DNA of 23,632 nt, taken from IMG/VR virus record IMGVR_UViG_3300020197_000166, positions 1-23,632 of that record; one strand, written 5' to 3'. The notes beneath the pieces are model-generated. The model did no database searches and was not told the origin of the DNA. It saw only the letters and a program-made list of their open reading frames with translations. The DNA is from a virus. Both the position numbers and the translations under genes were made by a program. This document shows, piece by piece, positions 1 to 6,370 of this stretch. The first letter of the stretch is position 1; the number at the start of each line of letters is the position of its first letter.

Positions 1-262
1 GGCCGTCGCGGAGAGCGCGGCGATCGCGGCGGCGCCGGCGGCGGCCACCCCGCCGCCCGCGAAAACGTTCTCGACGCCGTTCGGCGCCCGGGCCACGACG
101 CGCACGGTGTGGGACTACGAGGTGACCGAGGCGGGGGAGATCCCGCGCGAGTACCTCGTCGTCGACGCCGCGGCGGTGCGCAAGGCGATCGCGAGCGGGG
201 TCCGCACGATCCCCGGCCTCCGCATCTTCGAGCGCGAGTCGCTCTCCGTGAGGGCGTCGTGA
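1..262 (+). CDS. Conserved phage protein, C-terminal fragment
   Basis: This is the 3' end of a gene that begins before the window; the reading frame is open from base 2 to the TGA at 260-262. About 86 residues are visible. An Ala/Pro-rich stretch is followed by a compact ending containing W-D-Y-E-V-T, P-R-E-Y-L-V-V-D and I-P-G-L-R-I-F. I have a general memory of similar P-R-E-Y-L ... I-P-G-x-R-I endings on phage early proteins encoded near recombination nucleases, but I cannot name the family with confidence. The stop overlaps the GTG of the next gene (GTGA), so the two are probably translated together. The neighbouring nuclease suggests a role in DNA recombination or replication, which is inference only. 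Confidence 0.7.
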   Translation, partial: AVAESAAIAAAPAAATPPPAKTFSTPFGARATTRTVWDYEVTEAGEIPREYLVVDAAAVRKAIASGVRTIPGLRIFERESLSVRAS

Positions 263-672
263 GCACGCCGGCGACCTGTCATCCGGAGCGCGCCCACGAG
301 GCGCGGGGTCTCTGCGAGCCGTGCTATCGCAAGGCTCGCTACGCGGCGCAACGGGCGCCGGGTGAGCGCGGCCGGCGCGGCGCGCTCGCCGAACGACTCG
401 TCCGCTACGTCGTGCCGGAGCCCATGTCGGGCTGCTGGCTGTGGATCGGCGCTCTCGTCGGTAAGGGGTACGGCGTGCTTGCCCGCGGCGGCAAGCGCGG
501 CGGATATCTGTACGCGCATCGCGTCTCTTACGAGATCGCCCGTGGCGCCATCGCGCCGGGCCTCGAGATCGACCACCTCTGCCGCACGAAGACGTGCGTC
601 AATCCCGCCCACCTTGAAGCAGTGACATCCGCGGAAAACGCGCGCCGCGCGGTGCTCGCGAGGACGGCATGA
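259..672 (+). CDS. HNH endonuclease (HNH_3 type)
   Basis: The 137-residue protein has a Cys/His N-terminus (C7, H8, C19, C22) that may bind zinc. It is followed by an HNH_3-type domain: S-G-C-W-L-W at 57-62, A-H-R at 86-88, then I-D-H-L-C with D105, H106 and C108, and C-V-N-P-A-H-L with C113, N115 and H118. HNH_3 proteins are DNA nucleases, many of them free-standing homing endonucleases of phages. The GTG at 259 is chosen because it overlaps the previous stop and gives a complete domain; the longer frame from 109 would run inside the previous gene. The stop overlaps the ATG of the nuclease at 669. It is probably a selfish insert in the recombination operon rather than a phage core gene. Confidence 0.9.
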   Translation: MSTPATCHPERAHEARGLCEPCYRKARYAAQRAPGERGRRGALAERLVRYVVPEPMSGCWLWIGALVGKGYGVLARGGKRGGYLYAHRVSYEIARGAIAPGLEIDHLCRTKTCVNPAHLEAVTSAENARRAVLARTA

Positions 673-1652
673 CCACAACGCAGCTCACGCTCACAGCTCA
701 AGCGGAAGCCGAAGCGATCCTCACGCCCGAAGGGTTCGCGCATCGGCAGCGAGACGTGCTGGAGCAGCAAGTGAAGGTCTTTCCGGCGAGAGCTTTCTAT
801 CCGTCCTCGCTCGGCCACCCGTGCGATCGGTTCATCGTGTGGAATTTCACGCGGTGGGACACGAAGGCGAAGCACGAGGCGACGCTGCAGAGCATCTTCG
901 ACGAGGGCCGATTCCACCAGCCCGACATCTACCGCCGCCTCGAGGCGCTCGGCTTCGAGCTCGTCCGTGAGAGCGACCGCCCGGTCCAGTACCACGTGGG
1001 CGGTGGCGTGATCTCCGGCCGCCCGGACGGCCGCATCACGGGCTACCGCGGCATCAAGTACAAGCCCGCCCTGGTCCTCGAAGGGAAGTCGATGTCGGAC
1101 TACCAGTGGCAGGCGACGAAGACCGTCGAGGATCTCCGCGAGGCCGAGAGCCCGTGGACGCGCTCGTACTACGCGCAGGGCCAGCTCTACTGCTTCAACG
1201 AGAACCTGCCGCGCGGCGTCTTCGTCCTGAAGAACAAGGCGACCGGGCTCCTGAAGCTGATCCCGTTCGAGCTCGACTACGAGTACGCCGAAGCCCTCCT
1301 GCAGCGCGTCGAGCGCCTGCATCCGATGATCGTTGCGAAGCAGGACCCGGACCCGATCCCGTTCACGAAGAGTGTCTGCGGCGGGTGCGGCTTCGCCAAG
1401 CAGTGTTACCCGGCGAAGTCGTTCGGCGAGGGCGCGGCCTACCTCGACAACCCGGCACTCATCGCGCTCCTGGAGCGGCGCGATCAGCTCGCGGAGGGCG
1501 CGAGCGAGCACGGCCGCGTCGACAAGGCGGCGAAGGAGATCCTCAAGCACGAGGGCATCAAGTTCGCGGTCGTCGGGCCGTTCGTGGTCGAGGGGAAGGA
1601 AGCGAGCGACGGCTCGGTGCGGTACACGATCACCCGGCAGGCCGCGGCATGA
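669..1652 (+). CDS. Cas4/RecB-like PD-(D/E)XK nuclease with probable Fe-S cluster
   Basis: The 327-residue protein shows the nuclease core in order: H83 in G-R-F-H, D120 in G-R-P-D-G, E138-x-K140 in L-E-G-K-S, and the downstream Y-Y-A-Q-G-Q-L-Y helix at about 167-174. Four cysteines, C52 before the core and C237, C240 and C246 after it, match the arrangement that holds a 4Fe-4S cluster in Cas4 and AddB-type nucleases. Phage members of this family process DNA ends for recombination or replication. The gene overlaps the HNH gene before it and the helical protein after it by ATGA. The first 60 or so codons use more A/T-ending codons than the rest. No cas1, cas2 or CRISPR array is present, so a phage recombination exonuclease is more likely than a CRISPR adaptation protein. 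Confidence 0.85.
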   Translation: MTTTQLTLTAQAEAEAILTPEGFAHRQRDVLEQQVKVFPARAFYPSSLGHPCDRFIVWNFTRWDTKAKHEATLQSIFDEGRFHQPDIYRRLEALGFELVRESDRPVQYHVGGGVISGRPDGRITGYRGIKYKPALVLEGKSMSDYQWQATKTVEDLREAESPWTRSYYAQGQLYCFNENLPRGVFVLKNKATGLLKLIPFELDYEYAEALLQRVERLHPMIVAKQDPDPIPFTKSVCGGCGFAKQCYPAKSFGEGAAYLDNPALIALLERRDQLAEGASEHGRVDKAAKEILKHEGIKFAVVGPFVVEGKEASDGSVRYTITRQAAA

Positions 1653-2104
1653 CGACGACGACCGAGCGCTCTCGCGGCCAGGTCCTCGTCGACGGCGTCA
1701 AGGCGCTCGTCGCCAAGGCGGGCGGTCCCGCCGAGCTCACGCCGACGTTCGAGACGCTGCTCGTCGAGGCGATCGACGCCGCGGTCGACAACAACAAGCT
1801 GGCCTCGATCGAACACGCCCAGGCCGTCGCCCTCATGGACGCGCTCTTCACGCGCGTCGACTTCGAGCAGACCGGCTATGAGCCCAACTACGCGTTCCTC
1901 GGCGCGCTGCGCGTCGCATATCCCGACCTGCCTGCCCGCGACGGGCTGCGGCTGTGGCACCGCGAGCAGCTCGGCGAGTACTTCGACGAGATCAAGGCCG
2001 CGCGCAAGGCGCTCGCGGAGATCTTCACCGACCTCGGCCGCGCCCTGGCCGACGTGGACGCGCCGGCGCCGCCGTCGACCGCGGACGACGACGTCCCGTT
2101 CTGA
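1649..2104 (+). CDS. Helical protein of unknown fold with SSB-like C-terminal tip
   Basis: I do not recognise the family of this 151-residue protein. The body looks alpha-helical and has no evident OB fold. The end is distinctive: a linker rich in Ala, Pro, Ser and Thr leads to the last six residues D-D-D-V-P-F. This is nearly identical to the D-D-D-I-P-F tip of bacterial SSB, which binds recombination and replication proteins such as PriA, RecO, RecQ and exonuclease I. The gene sits between the Cas4-like nuclease and the RRM gene with ATGA and TGATG junctions. I infer that it may dock on host SSB-binding proteins or compete with SSB for them. The start at 1649 is the ATG overlapping the nuclease stop; upstream extensions only run into the nuclease gene. 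Confidence 0.8.
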   Translation: MTTTTERSRGQVLVDGVKALVAKAGGPAELTPTFETLLVEAIDAAVDNNKLASIEHAQAVALMDALFTRVDFEQTGYEPNYAFLGALRVAYPDLPARDGLRLWHREQLGEYFDEIKAARKALAEIFTDLGRALADVDAPAPPSTADDDVPF

Positions 2105-2364
2105 TGAAGCTCTTCGTCGGCGGCCTGCGCAGCACCACGACGAGCGACCGGCTCGCGGCCCTGTTCGCCGGCGCGCCCGGCTTCCTCGGCGCCCAGGTCA
2201 TCACGGACCGCGCGACGGGGCTGAGCCGCCGCTTCGGGTACGTGGAGTTCGCGAGCGACCGCGCCGCCGTCGACGCGCAGGAGCAGTTCAACGGCGCCGA
2301 GCTCGACGGCAACCGGATCCGCATCGAGATCGCCAAGCCGCGCCCCGCGGAGCGGTGGGCGTGA
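2104..2364 (+). CDS. RRM-type RNA-binding protein
   Basis: The 86-residue protein is a single RNA recognition motif. RNP2 is K-L-F-V-G-G-L at residues 2-8 and RNP1 is R-R-F-G-Y-V-E-F at 42-49, with aromatic residues at F44, Y46 and F49; a typical D-R-x-T-G-x-S-R loop precedes RNP1. The end, R-I-R-I-E-I-A-K-P-R, matches beta 4 of the fold. Single-RRM proteins bind single-stranded RNA and are known in cyanobacteria and some other bacteria, but are uncommon in phages. The ATG overlaps the previous stop (TGATG). It could regulate phage or host mRNAs, or bind single-stranded nucleic acid during recombination; the sequence does not decide between these. Confidence 0.9.
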   Translation: MKLFVGGLRSTTTSDRLAALFAGAPGFLGAQVITDRATGLSRRFGYVEFASDRAAVDAQEQFNGAELDGNRIRIEIAKPRPAERWA

Positions 2365-2441
2365 ACACGCTCGCTGCCCGACCCGGCTATCATCCCGCCA
2401 CTCGGCGGCCGATCGTTCCAGCCGCCCCGCGGGAGGCGGCG

Positions 2442-3386
2442 ATGATGATCTCGGTGCTCGGCGATCGGTGCAGCGCGGCGATGGCGACGGCGGGGAGCCC
2501 GAAGACCACGCTCACGGAGTACGCCAGGATCTGGCGGCAGTACGTGACCTTCCTCACGGCGGAGCTCGCGCTCACCGACGACGTGCGGCACTTCACGGAC
2601 GACACCTGCCGCGCGTTCATGGCCTACCTCGGGACGCTCGGGGTGAAGCCCAACACCGTCCGCCACAAGCTCTCGACGCTCTCCACGCTGGCGAAGTTCG
2701 CCATGCGCGAGCGGGACGAGCGCAAGCGGCCGTACCTGTCCCACAACCCGCTCGCCACGTTTGAATGGCCGAGGCGCCAGCGCACGAAGAAGGAGTTTCT
2801 GTACCCCGACGAGCTGCGCGCCTTCCTCGCGCTCGAGCGGCCGGTCCATGAATCCGTCGCGCGCGACCTCTTCATCGACACGGAGCTCCGGGTGAGCGAG
2901 CTCTGCCGCGCGAACGTCGAGCACTTCGTGAAGCTCGTGGATGGCTGGGTGCTCTACACGACGGTGAAGGGCGAAGGACGCCAGGACGAGCTGGTGCCGA
3001 TCCCGGTCTCGACGCCCGTCGCCGAGAGCGTGGTGGCGTATCTCGACGGCCGCGTGGAGACACTGACGCGCCTACCGAAGGGCAAGCGCCCGCTGCTCGT
3101 GAACTCGCGCGGGGAGCGCTGGACCCGCTACGCGCTCGGCAACGCGATCCGGCGTATGGGCGAAGCGGCCGGGATCGAGCGCATCCGCGTGAGCCCGCAC
3201 AAGCTGCGCCGTACCGGCAACGTCGTCGCGCGCTACGGCGGCGTCGACCAGCCGACCCGCTCGGCGCTGCTCAACCACCTCAGCCCGACCACGATCAAGG
3301 ACTACGACGGGACCGTGCCGGGCGAACTCTCGAAGGCGCGCGAGCAGGCCCGGTCCGTGGGCTTGCGGCGCTATCTCGGCGGGTGA
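2442..3386 (+). CDS. int: Tyrosine recombinase / integrase
   Basis: From ATG 2442 the product has 314 residues: an N-terminal SAM-like core-binding domain at about 20-95 and a C-terminal catalytic domain. The catalytic set is complete: R150 in E-L-R-V-S-E-L, K176 in T-V-K-G-E-G, H253 and R256 in S-P-H-K-L-R-R-T, H279 in L-L-N-H-L-S, and Y288 in K-D-Y-D-G. The size fits XerC/D-like enzymes and simple phage integrases. ATG 2442 is preferred because GGGAGG lies five bases upstream; a GTG at 2361 overlapping the RRM stop would add 27 unconserved-looking residues. It probably integrates the phage genome, although dimer resolution cannot be excluded. Its place inside the recombination operon, not beside a recognisable repressor, is slightly unusual. 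Confidence 0.9.
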   Translation: MMISVLGDRCSAAMATAGSPKTTLTEYARIWRQYVTFLTAELALTDDVRHFTDDTCRAFMAYLGTLGVKPNTVRHKLSTLSTLAKFAMRERDERKRPYLSHNPLATFEWPRRQRTKKEFLYPDELRAFLALERPVHESVARDLFIDTELRVSELCRANVEHFVKLVDGWVLYTTVKGEGRQDELVPIPVSTPVAESVVAYLDGRVETLTRLPKGKRPLLVNSRGERWTRYALGNAIRRMGEAAGIERIRVSPHKLRRTGNVVARYGGVDQPTRSALLNHLSPTTIKDYDGTVPGELSKAREQARSVGLRRYLGG

Positions 3387-3630
3387 TTGTGACTCGACCC
3401 CAAGCACGTGGCGCGCTCATAATCACCAGCGGTGAATCTCCAGCATCCGCGCGACGTTACGCCGAGCACACCCAAAGCGGAGGCTTTGCAAACAACCGCC
3501 CCGGTGTCGGGCGGAATCGCCTAGCAACCGCACGCACTTACGCGCCGCTCGCGCGCGGCCCCAAAAACCTCGAAAAAGGGGCCTGTCACCCAACCACCGC
3601 ACATAATCACCTCGTCGCGGGCGCCGCCTG
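3387..3630. promoter_or_regulatory. Intergenic region after the integrase with repeated TCACC/GGTGA elements
   Basis: This 244-base stretch is less GC-rich than its surroundings. It carries GGTGATT at 3382-3388, AATCACC at 3421-3427, GGTGAAT at 3431-3437 and AATCACC at 3605-3611. The middle pair forms an inverted repeat, TCACC-AGC-GGTGA. The ten bases CATAATCACC occur twice, at 3418-3427 and 3602-3611. The location beside the integrase fits an attachment region with arm sites, or operators and a promoter for the zinc-protein chain that follows. An 82-codon frame (GTG 3383 to TGA 3631) spans the gap and touches both neighbours, but its many A/T-ending codons are unlike this genome and its product has no recognisable feature, so I do not call it a gene. 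Confidence 0.4.
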
Positions 3631-4359
3631 ATGCTCGCGTGCCCCAACGAGTCCTGCCCCGAGACGAAGCCCACGAAGGGCGAGCTCCTCGCGCACCTCC
3701 TCTACGGCCACGGGCTCGGCCAGTACACCGCCGAGCGTCTGGCCGATCGCGCCGTCACGGTCGAGCCGTCTGCGGTGGCCGCGGCGCCCCCGAAGCCCGA
3801 GCGCGCGTGTACGAACTGCGGCGAGCCGCACGACGACCCGGATCATCGGCGCTGCGACCGGTGCCGGTCGTGTCCGCGGTGCAGCGCTGGCCCCGGCGGC
3901 GCGCGCCACACCGTCGCTGACTGTCCGAAGCGCACGGACGGCGAGCCGCTCCCGGACTCCCGCCGCGACCCCTTCGGCCTCGACAAGGCCGGGATCAAGA
4001 CGCACGTCGAGCCGCCCGCAGCACCGCCCGCTCCCATTCCACCGATCAAGGAGACGCCTATGCCCCCGAAGGTCAAGCCGCCGTGCAAGCTCTGCGCGAA
4101 GTTCGCGCCCGACAAGTGCAAGCGTCACGGCGGTAAGGACCGCTCGACGTCGAACCGCGGCCGCGGGCGTACCCGGGGGGGCAGTCCGTCGAAGCCGCGC
4201 GCCGCCGCGGAGCCGTCCGTGCGTAAGAACGGTCTCCCGTCCTTCGATGCCGCGCTCGCGTTCCTCGACACCCAGATCGAGCAGGTCGAGGCGCGTCTGG
4301 TCAAGCTGAAGGCCGCGCGCGACGGCATGGCGATGCTCGTGGAGCACGCGGGCGCGTGA
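3631..4359 (+). CDS. Multi-zinc-finger protein with basic linker and C-terminal coiled coil
   Basis: I know no family for the whole 242-residue protein. Residues 4-27 fit a classical C2H2 finger, C-x4-C-x12-H-x4-H, with Leu three residues before the first His. A second cysteine cluster at about 60-85 runs C-T-N-C ... C-D-R-C-R-S-C-P-R-C, and a third near 152-167 reads C-K-L-C ... C-K-R-H. Between them is a Pro-rich linker, then a basic R-G-R-G-R-T-R-G-G stretch suited to nucleic acid binding. The last 40 residues form a probable coiled coil. It heads the chain of small genes after the intergenic gap. Binding to DNA or RNA is likely but inferred. An internal ATG at 4061 could yield a shorter form lacking the first fingers. 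Confidence 0.75.
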   Translation: MLACPNESCPETKPTKGELLAHLLYGHGLGQYTAERLADRAVTVEPSAVAAAPPKPERACTNCGEPHDDPDHRRCDRCRSCPRCSAGPGGARHTVADCPKRTDGEPLPDSRRDPFGLDKAGIKTHVEPPAAPPAPIPPIKETPMPPKVKPPCKLCAKFAPDKCKRHGGKDRSTSNRGRGRTRGGSPSKPRAAAEPSVRKNGLPSFDAALAFLDTQIEQVEARLVKLKAARDGMAMLVEHAGA

Positions 4360-4775
4360 CCGACGCCGCCACGCGGCAGTTCGTGCGCGAGACACGCCGC
4401 CTGATGGTGGCAGCACTGGACACCCTCACGCGGAGCCTCGCCGCCGCCGACCGGGCCACGGCGGAGGCGCGCGGCGACGAGGCGGACCGCTCCGTCGAGA
4501 ACGAAGCGGTCGAGTGGACGTCGAGCCTCCGCGCGCGGAAGACCGAGGACGCGGCGGCCCTGCGCCGCGCGGTCGCCCGCATCGACGCCGGCGAGTACTT
4601 CACCTGCGAGGACTGTGGCGGGGACATCCCGCGTCGCCGCCTTGAAGTGATCCGCACCGCGACGACCTGCGTCGCCTGCCAGGCGAAGCGCGAACGCGCG
4701 GCCGCGGACGTCCCGCGCGACTACGGCATCCGCCCCGAGCGGCGGATCACCAGCCGGCCGCTGGAGGACCAGTGA
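4356..4775 (+). CDS. DksA/TraR-family zinc-finger protein
   Basis: The 139-residue protein ends in the family zinc finger: C84-E-D-C87 ... C105-V-A-C108-Q, within G-E-Y-F-T-C-E-D-C-G-G-D-I-P-R-R-R-L. The N-terminal half is helical and includes D41-E-A-D44-R-S46, close to the D-x-x-D-x-A tip motif by which DksA reaches into the RNA polymerase secondary channel; Ser replaces the Ala. DksA/TraR proteins modulate transcription initiation in concert with or instead of ppGpp. At 139 residues it is nearer DksA (about 150) than TraR (about 70). The GTG start overlaps the previous stop as GTGA. I infer that it redirects host polymerase during infection. Confidence 0.88.
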   Translation: MTDAATRQFVRETRRLMVAALDTLTRSLAAADRATAEARGDEADRSVENEAVEWTSSLRARKTEDAAALRRAVARIDAGEYFTCEDCGGDIPRRRLEVIRTATTCVACQAKRERAAADVPRDYGIRPERRITSRPLEDQ

Positions 4776-5002
4776 CGCCGGGCGCCTTCGTCGCGCGCTA
4801 CGCACTGCTCATCCCTCGTGACCAGCGTGCCGGCTTCCGCGAGGACCTGCACCGCCTGATGGAGCACGAGCGCCAGATCGAGCGGCGCCGGCTCACCACC
4901 GACGCGGCCTATCTCGACGTCGCCCGCGCGCTGACCGCGCAGGAGAACCGGCGTGCGGGCCTGCGCGTCGTCACCTTCACCAGCACCGGAGGAACCGCCT
5001 GA
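4772..5002 (+). CDS. Small hypothetical phage protein
   Basis: This 76-residue product has no family that I recognise. It looks mainly helical and highly charged, with an R-x-E-D-L-H-R-L-M-E-H-E-R-Q-I-E-R-R-R segment that may form an amphipathic helix, and has no cysteines or membrane segment. The GTG start overlaps the DksA-like stop (GTGA), and the stop overlaps the ATG of the metallopeptidase-like gene. The sequence GGAGGAACC near its end (from about 4988) is the ribosome binding site of that next gene. Codon use is typical of the phage, which supports real coding. Confidence 0.7.
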   Translation: MTPGAFVARYALLIPRDQRAGFREDLHRLMEHERQIERRRLTTDAAYLDVARALTAQENRRAGLRVVTFTSTGGTA

Positions 5003-5499
5003 TGGCACGACGTGCGCGTGCGCCGAAGAAGCCGAAGGACCCGAAGATCGAGCCCGAGCGGCTGCCGCTCGTCGAGAAGGCCATCCACGAGCTGATCGCC
5101 GAGTACCAGATCGGCAACCTCGAGCGGATCACGATCGTCGCGCGGAGCAAGGCGGGCAAGGCTTCGGGCCCGCCGTGCGGCCGGATCGTGAAGGTCTCCA
5201 TCGTCTCGAAGGCGGTCAACGCGCTCCTGAAGGACGAGGAGATCGGCGCCGTCCAGTACGCCGTCGACGTCAAGGTCCACGCCTGGGACAAGCTCGACGC
5301 TGACGAGAAGAAGCGCGAGCTGCTGCACGCCGTCTGTCACATGGGCGGCTACGACGACCACGACCGGCTCTTTCTCGTGCAGCACGAGATCGAGGAGTTT
5401 CAGCGCGTGGTCGACGTCTTCGGCGCCTACGCGCCCTCCATCACCAAGTTCGCGAAGGCGGCGAAGCAGCTGCCGCTCGCGGGGACCGAGAAGAAGTGA
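5002..5499 (+). CDS. Putative phage metallopeptidase-like protein with degenerate HExxH
   Basis: The 165-residue protein resembles the putative phage metallopeptidase family. It has a Lys-rich N-terminus, a central beta-rich part, then L-L-H-A-V-C-H at 107-113, followed by H128-E-I-E-E-F and V-F-G-A-Y. Family members usually carry H-E-L-x-H followed by H-D-x-E-E-F. Both zinc-binding histidines, H109 and H113, are kept here, but the catalytic Glu is replaced by A110. The protein may therefore bind metal without peptidase activity. The ATG is preceded by GGAGG and overlaps the previous stop. The function of even the intact family is not established, so the role stays open. Confidence 0.65.
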   Translation: MARRARAPKKPKDPKIEPERLPLVEKAIHELIAEYQIGNLERITIVARSKAGKASGPPCGRIVKVSIVSKAVNALLKDEEIGAVQYAVDVKVHAWDKLDADEKKRELLHAVCHMGGYDDHDRLFLVQHEIEEFQRVVDVFGAYAPSITKFAKAAKQLPLAGTEKK

Positions 5500-5804
5500 G
5501 CGCCGACGTCCCCATGACCGAGGCGACGGGCCGGCGGATCGCCGACGCGACGGAGCGGCTCGTGGAGCTGCTCGGGCCCGCGCTCGGCGATCCGCGGCGC
5601 CTCTGCGTGCACGGCTTCAGCATCGCCCGGTGTCGGCTCTGCCCGACCGTGGCGTTCCCCGCGGGCGAGCCCGGCCCGTCGCTCGCGCGGCAGCTCATCG
5701 AGTCGTTCGCGGGCCTGCGGTCGTCCCTCGACGATGCCTTCGAGCTCTGCGGCCACGGCTTCGCGCGCCGCGTGTGCGCGAGGTGCATGGAGCCGCTCCG
5801 GTGA
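5496..5804 (+). CDS. Small protein with two C-x-H-G-F zinc motifs
   Basis: The 102-residue product has no known family that I can name. It contains two copies of one motif: C-V-H-G-F-S-I-A-R-C-R-L-C near residue 37 and C-G-H-G-F-A-R-R-V-C-A-R-C near residue 86, that is C-x-H-G-F-x4-C-x2-C. Each could supply a zinc site, or the two could pair. The helical segment between them has no special feature. A related motif occurs in the gene at 9168. The GTG start overlaps the previous stop. The stop overlaps the GTG of the HNH gene, which I believe was originally the start of the RuvC-like gene. Confidence 0.7.
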   Translation: MSADVPMTEATGRRIADATERLVELLGPALGDPRRLCVHGFSIARCRLCPTVAFPAGEPGPSLARQLIESFAGLRSSLDDAFELCGHGFARRVCARCMEPLR

Positions 5805-6370
5805 ACGTCCTCGCCCTCGACCTCGCGACGCTGCGGCACCTGTACGTCGATGAGAGGAAGACGACGCGCGAAATCGGCGCGCTCGTCGGCCTCGGCCATC
5901 GGTCGGTGGTGCGGATGCTGAAGTCCCACGACATTCCGGCGCGTCGTCGCGGTGAGCGCCGGTCGACGCTCGACGAGCGATTCGTAGAAAAGTTCGTCGT
6001 CACGGCGTCGGGCTGCTGGGAGTGGATCGCTGCGAAAAGCCCGGACGGCTACGGCCTCTTCAACCACACGCCGGGCAAGTCGGGCCGGGCGCACCGCTGG
6101 TCCTACGCACGCTTCGTGGGCCCGATCCCCGAGGGCTACGAGGTCGACCACCTCTGCCGCAACCGCGCGTGCGTGAATCCGGACCACCTCGAAGCCGTCA
6201 CGAAGCGCGAGAACGTCATCCGCGGCACGTCGTTCGCCGCGGTCAATGCCAGCAAGGCCCACTGCCCGAACGGCCATCCGCTCGTCGCGGGTTCGGGACA
6301 GCGGGTTTGCCGTGTCTGCCGACGAGCGTCCTCGCTCGCCTACTACCACCGGATGCGAGGCGCCGCATGA
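5801..6370 (+). CDS. HNH homing-type endonuclease with N-terminal HTH, fused to the first codons of the RuvC-like gene
   Basis: The 189-residue protein has three parts. Residues 1-10 are M-N-V-L-A-L-D-L-A-T, identical to the start of the RuvC-like protein encoded next. Residues 11-47 form a helix-turn-helix with T-R-E-I-G-A-L-V-G-L. The HNH_3 domain follows from about 69: S-G-C-W-E-W, A-H-R-W at 97-100, D116-H117-L-C119 and C124-V-N126-P-D-H129-L. A final Cys pair set, C155 and C170-x2-C173, may bind zinc. The protein appears to use the start codon and ribosome binding context of its target gene. The family makes site-specific breaks and promotes its own spread. The GTG at 5801 overlaps the upstream stop, and no alternative start lies before the HTH. 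Confidence 0.9.
   Translation: MNVLALDLATLRHLYVDERKTTREIGALVGLGHRSVVRMLKSHDIPARRRGERRSTLDERFVEKFVVTASGCWEWIAAKSPDGYGLFNHTPGKSGRAHRWSYARFVGPIPEGYEVDHLCRNRACVNPDHLEAVTKRENVIRGTSFAAVNASKAHCPNGHPLVAGSGQRVCRVCRRASSLAYYHRMRGAA

Noticed and set aside
669-1652. Cas4-like nuclease as part of a CRISPR system
   Set aside because: There are no cas1/cas2 genes and no repeat-spacer array in the window; the setting is phage recombination.
2361-2441. GTG at 2361 as integrase start
   Set aside because: It fits the GTGA junction style, but GGGAGG five bases before ATG 2442 and the unconserved-looking extra 27 residues favour the later start.
3383-3631. 82-codon frame spanning the gap after the integrase
   Set aside because: It touches both neighbours, but its codons are unlike the rest of the genome and its product shows no recognisable feature. 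The repeats suggest a regulatory or attachment region instead.
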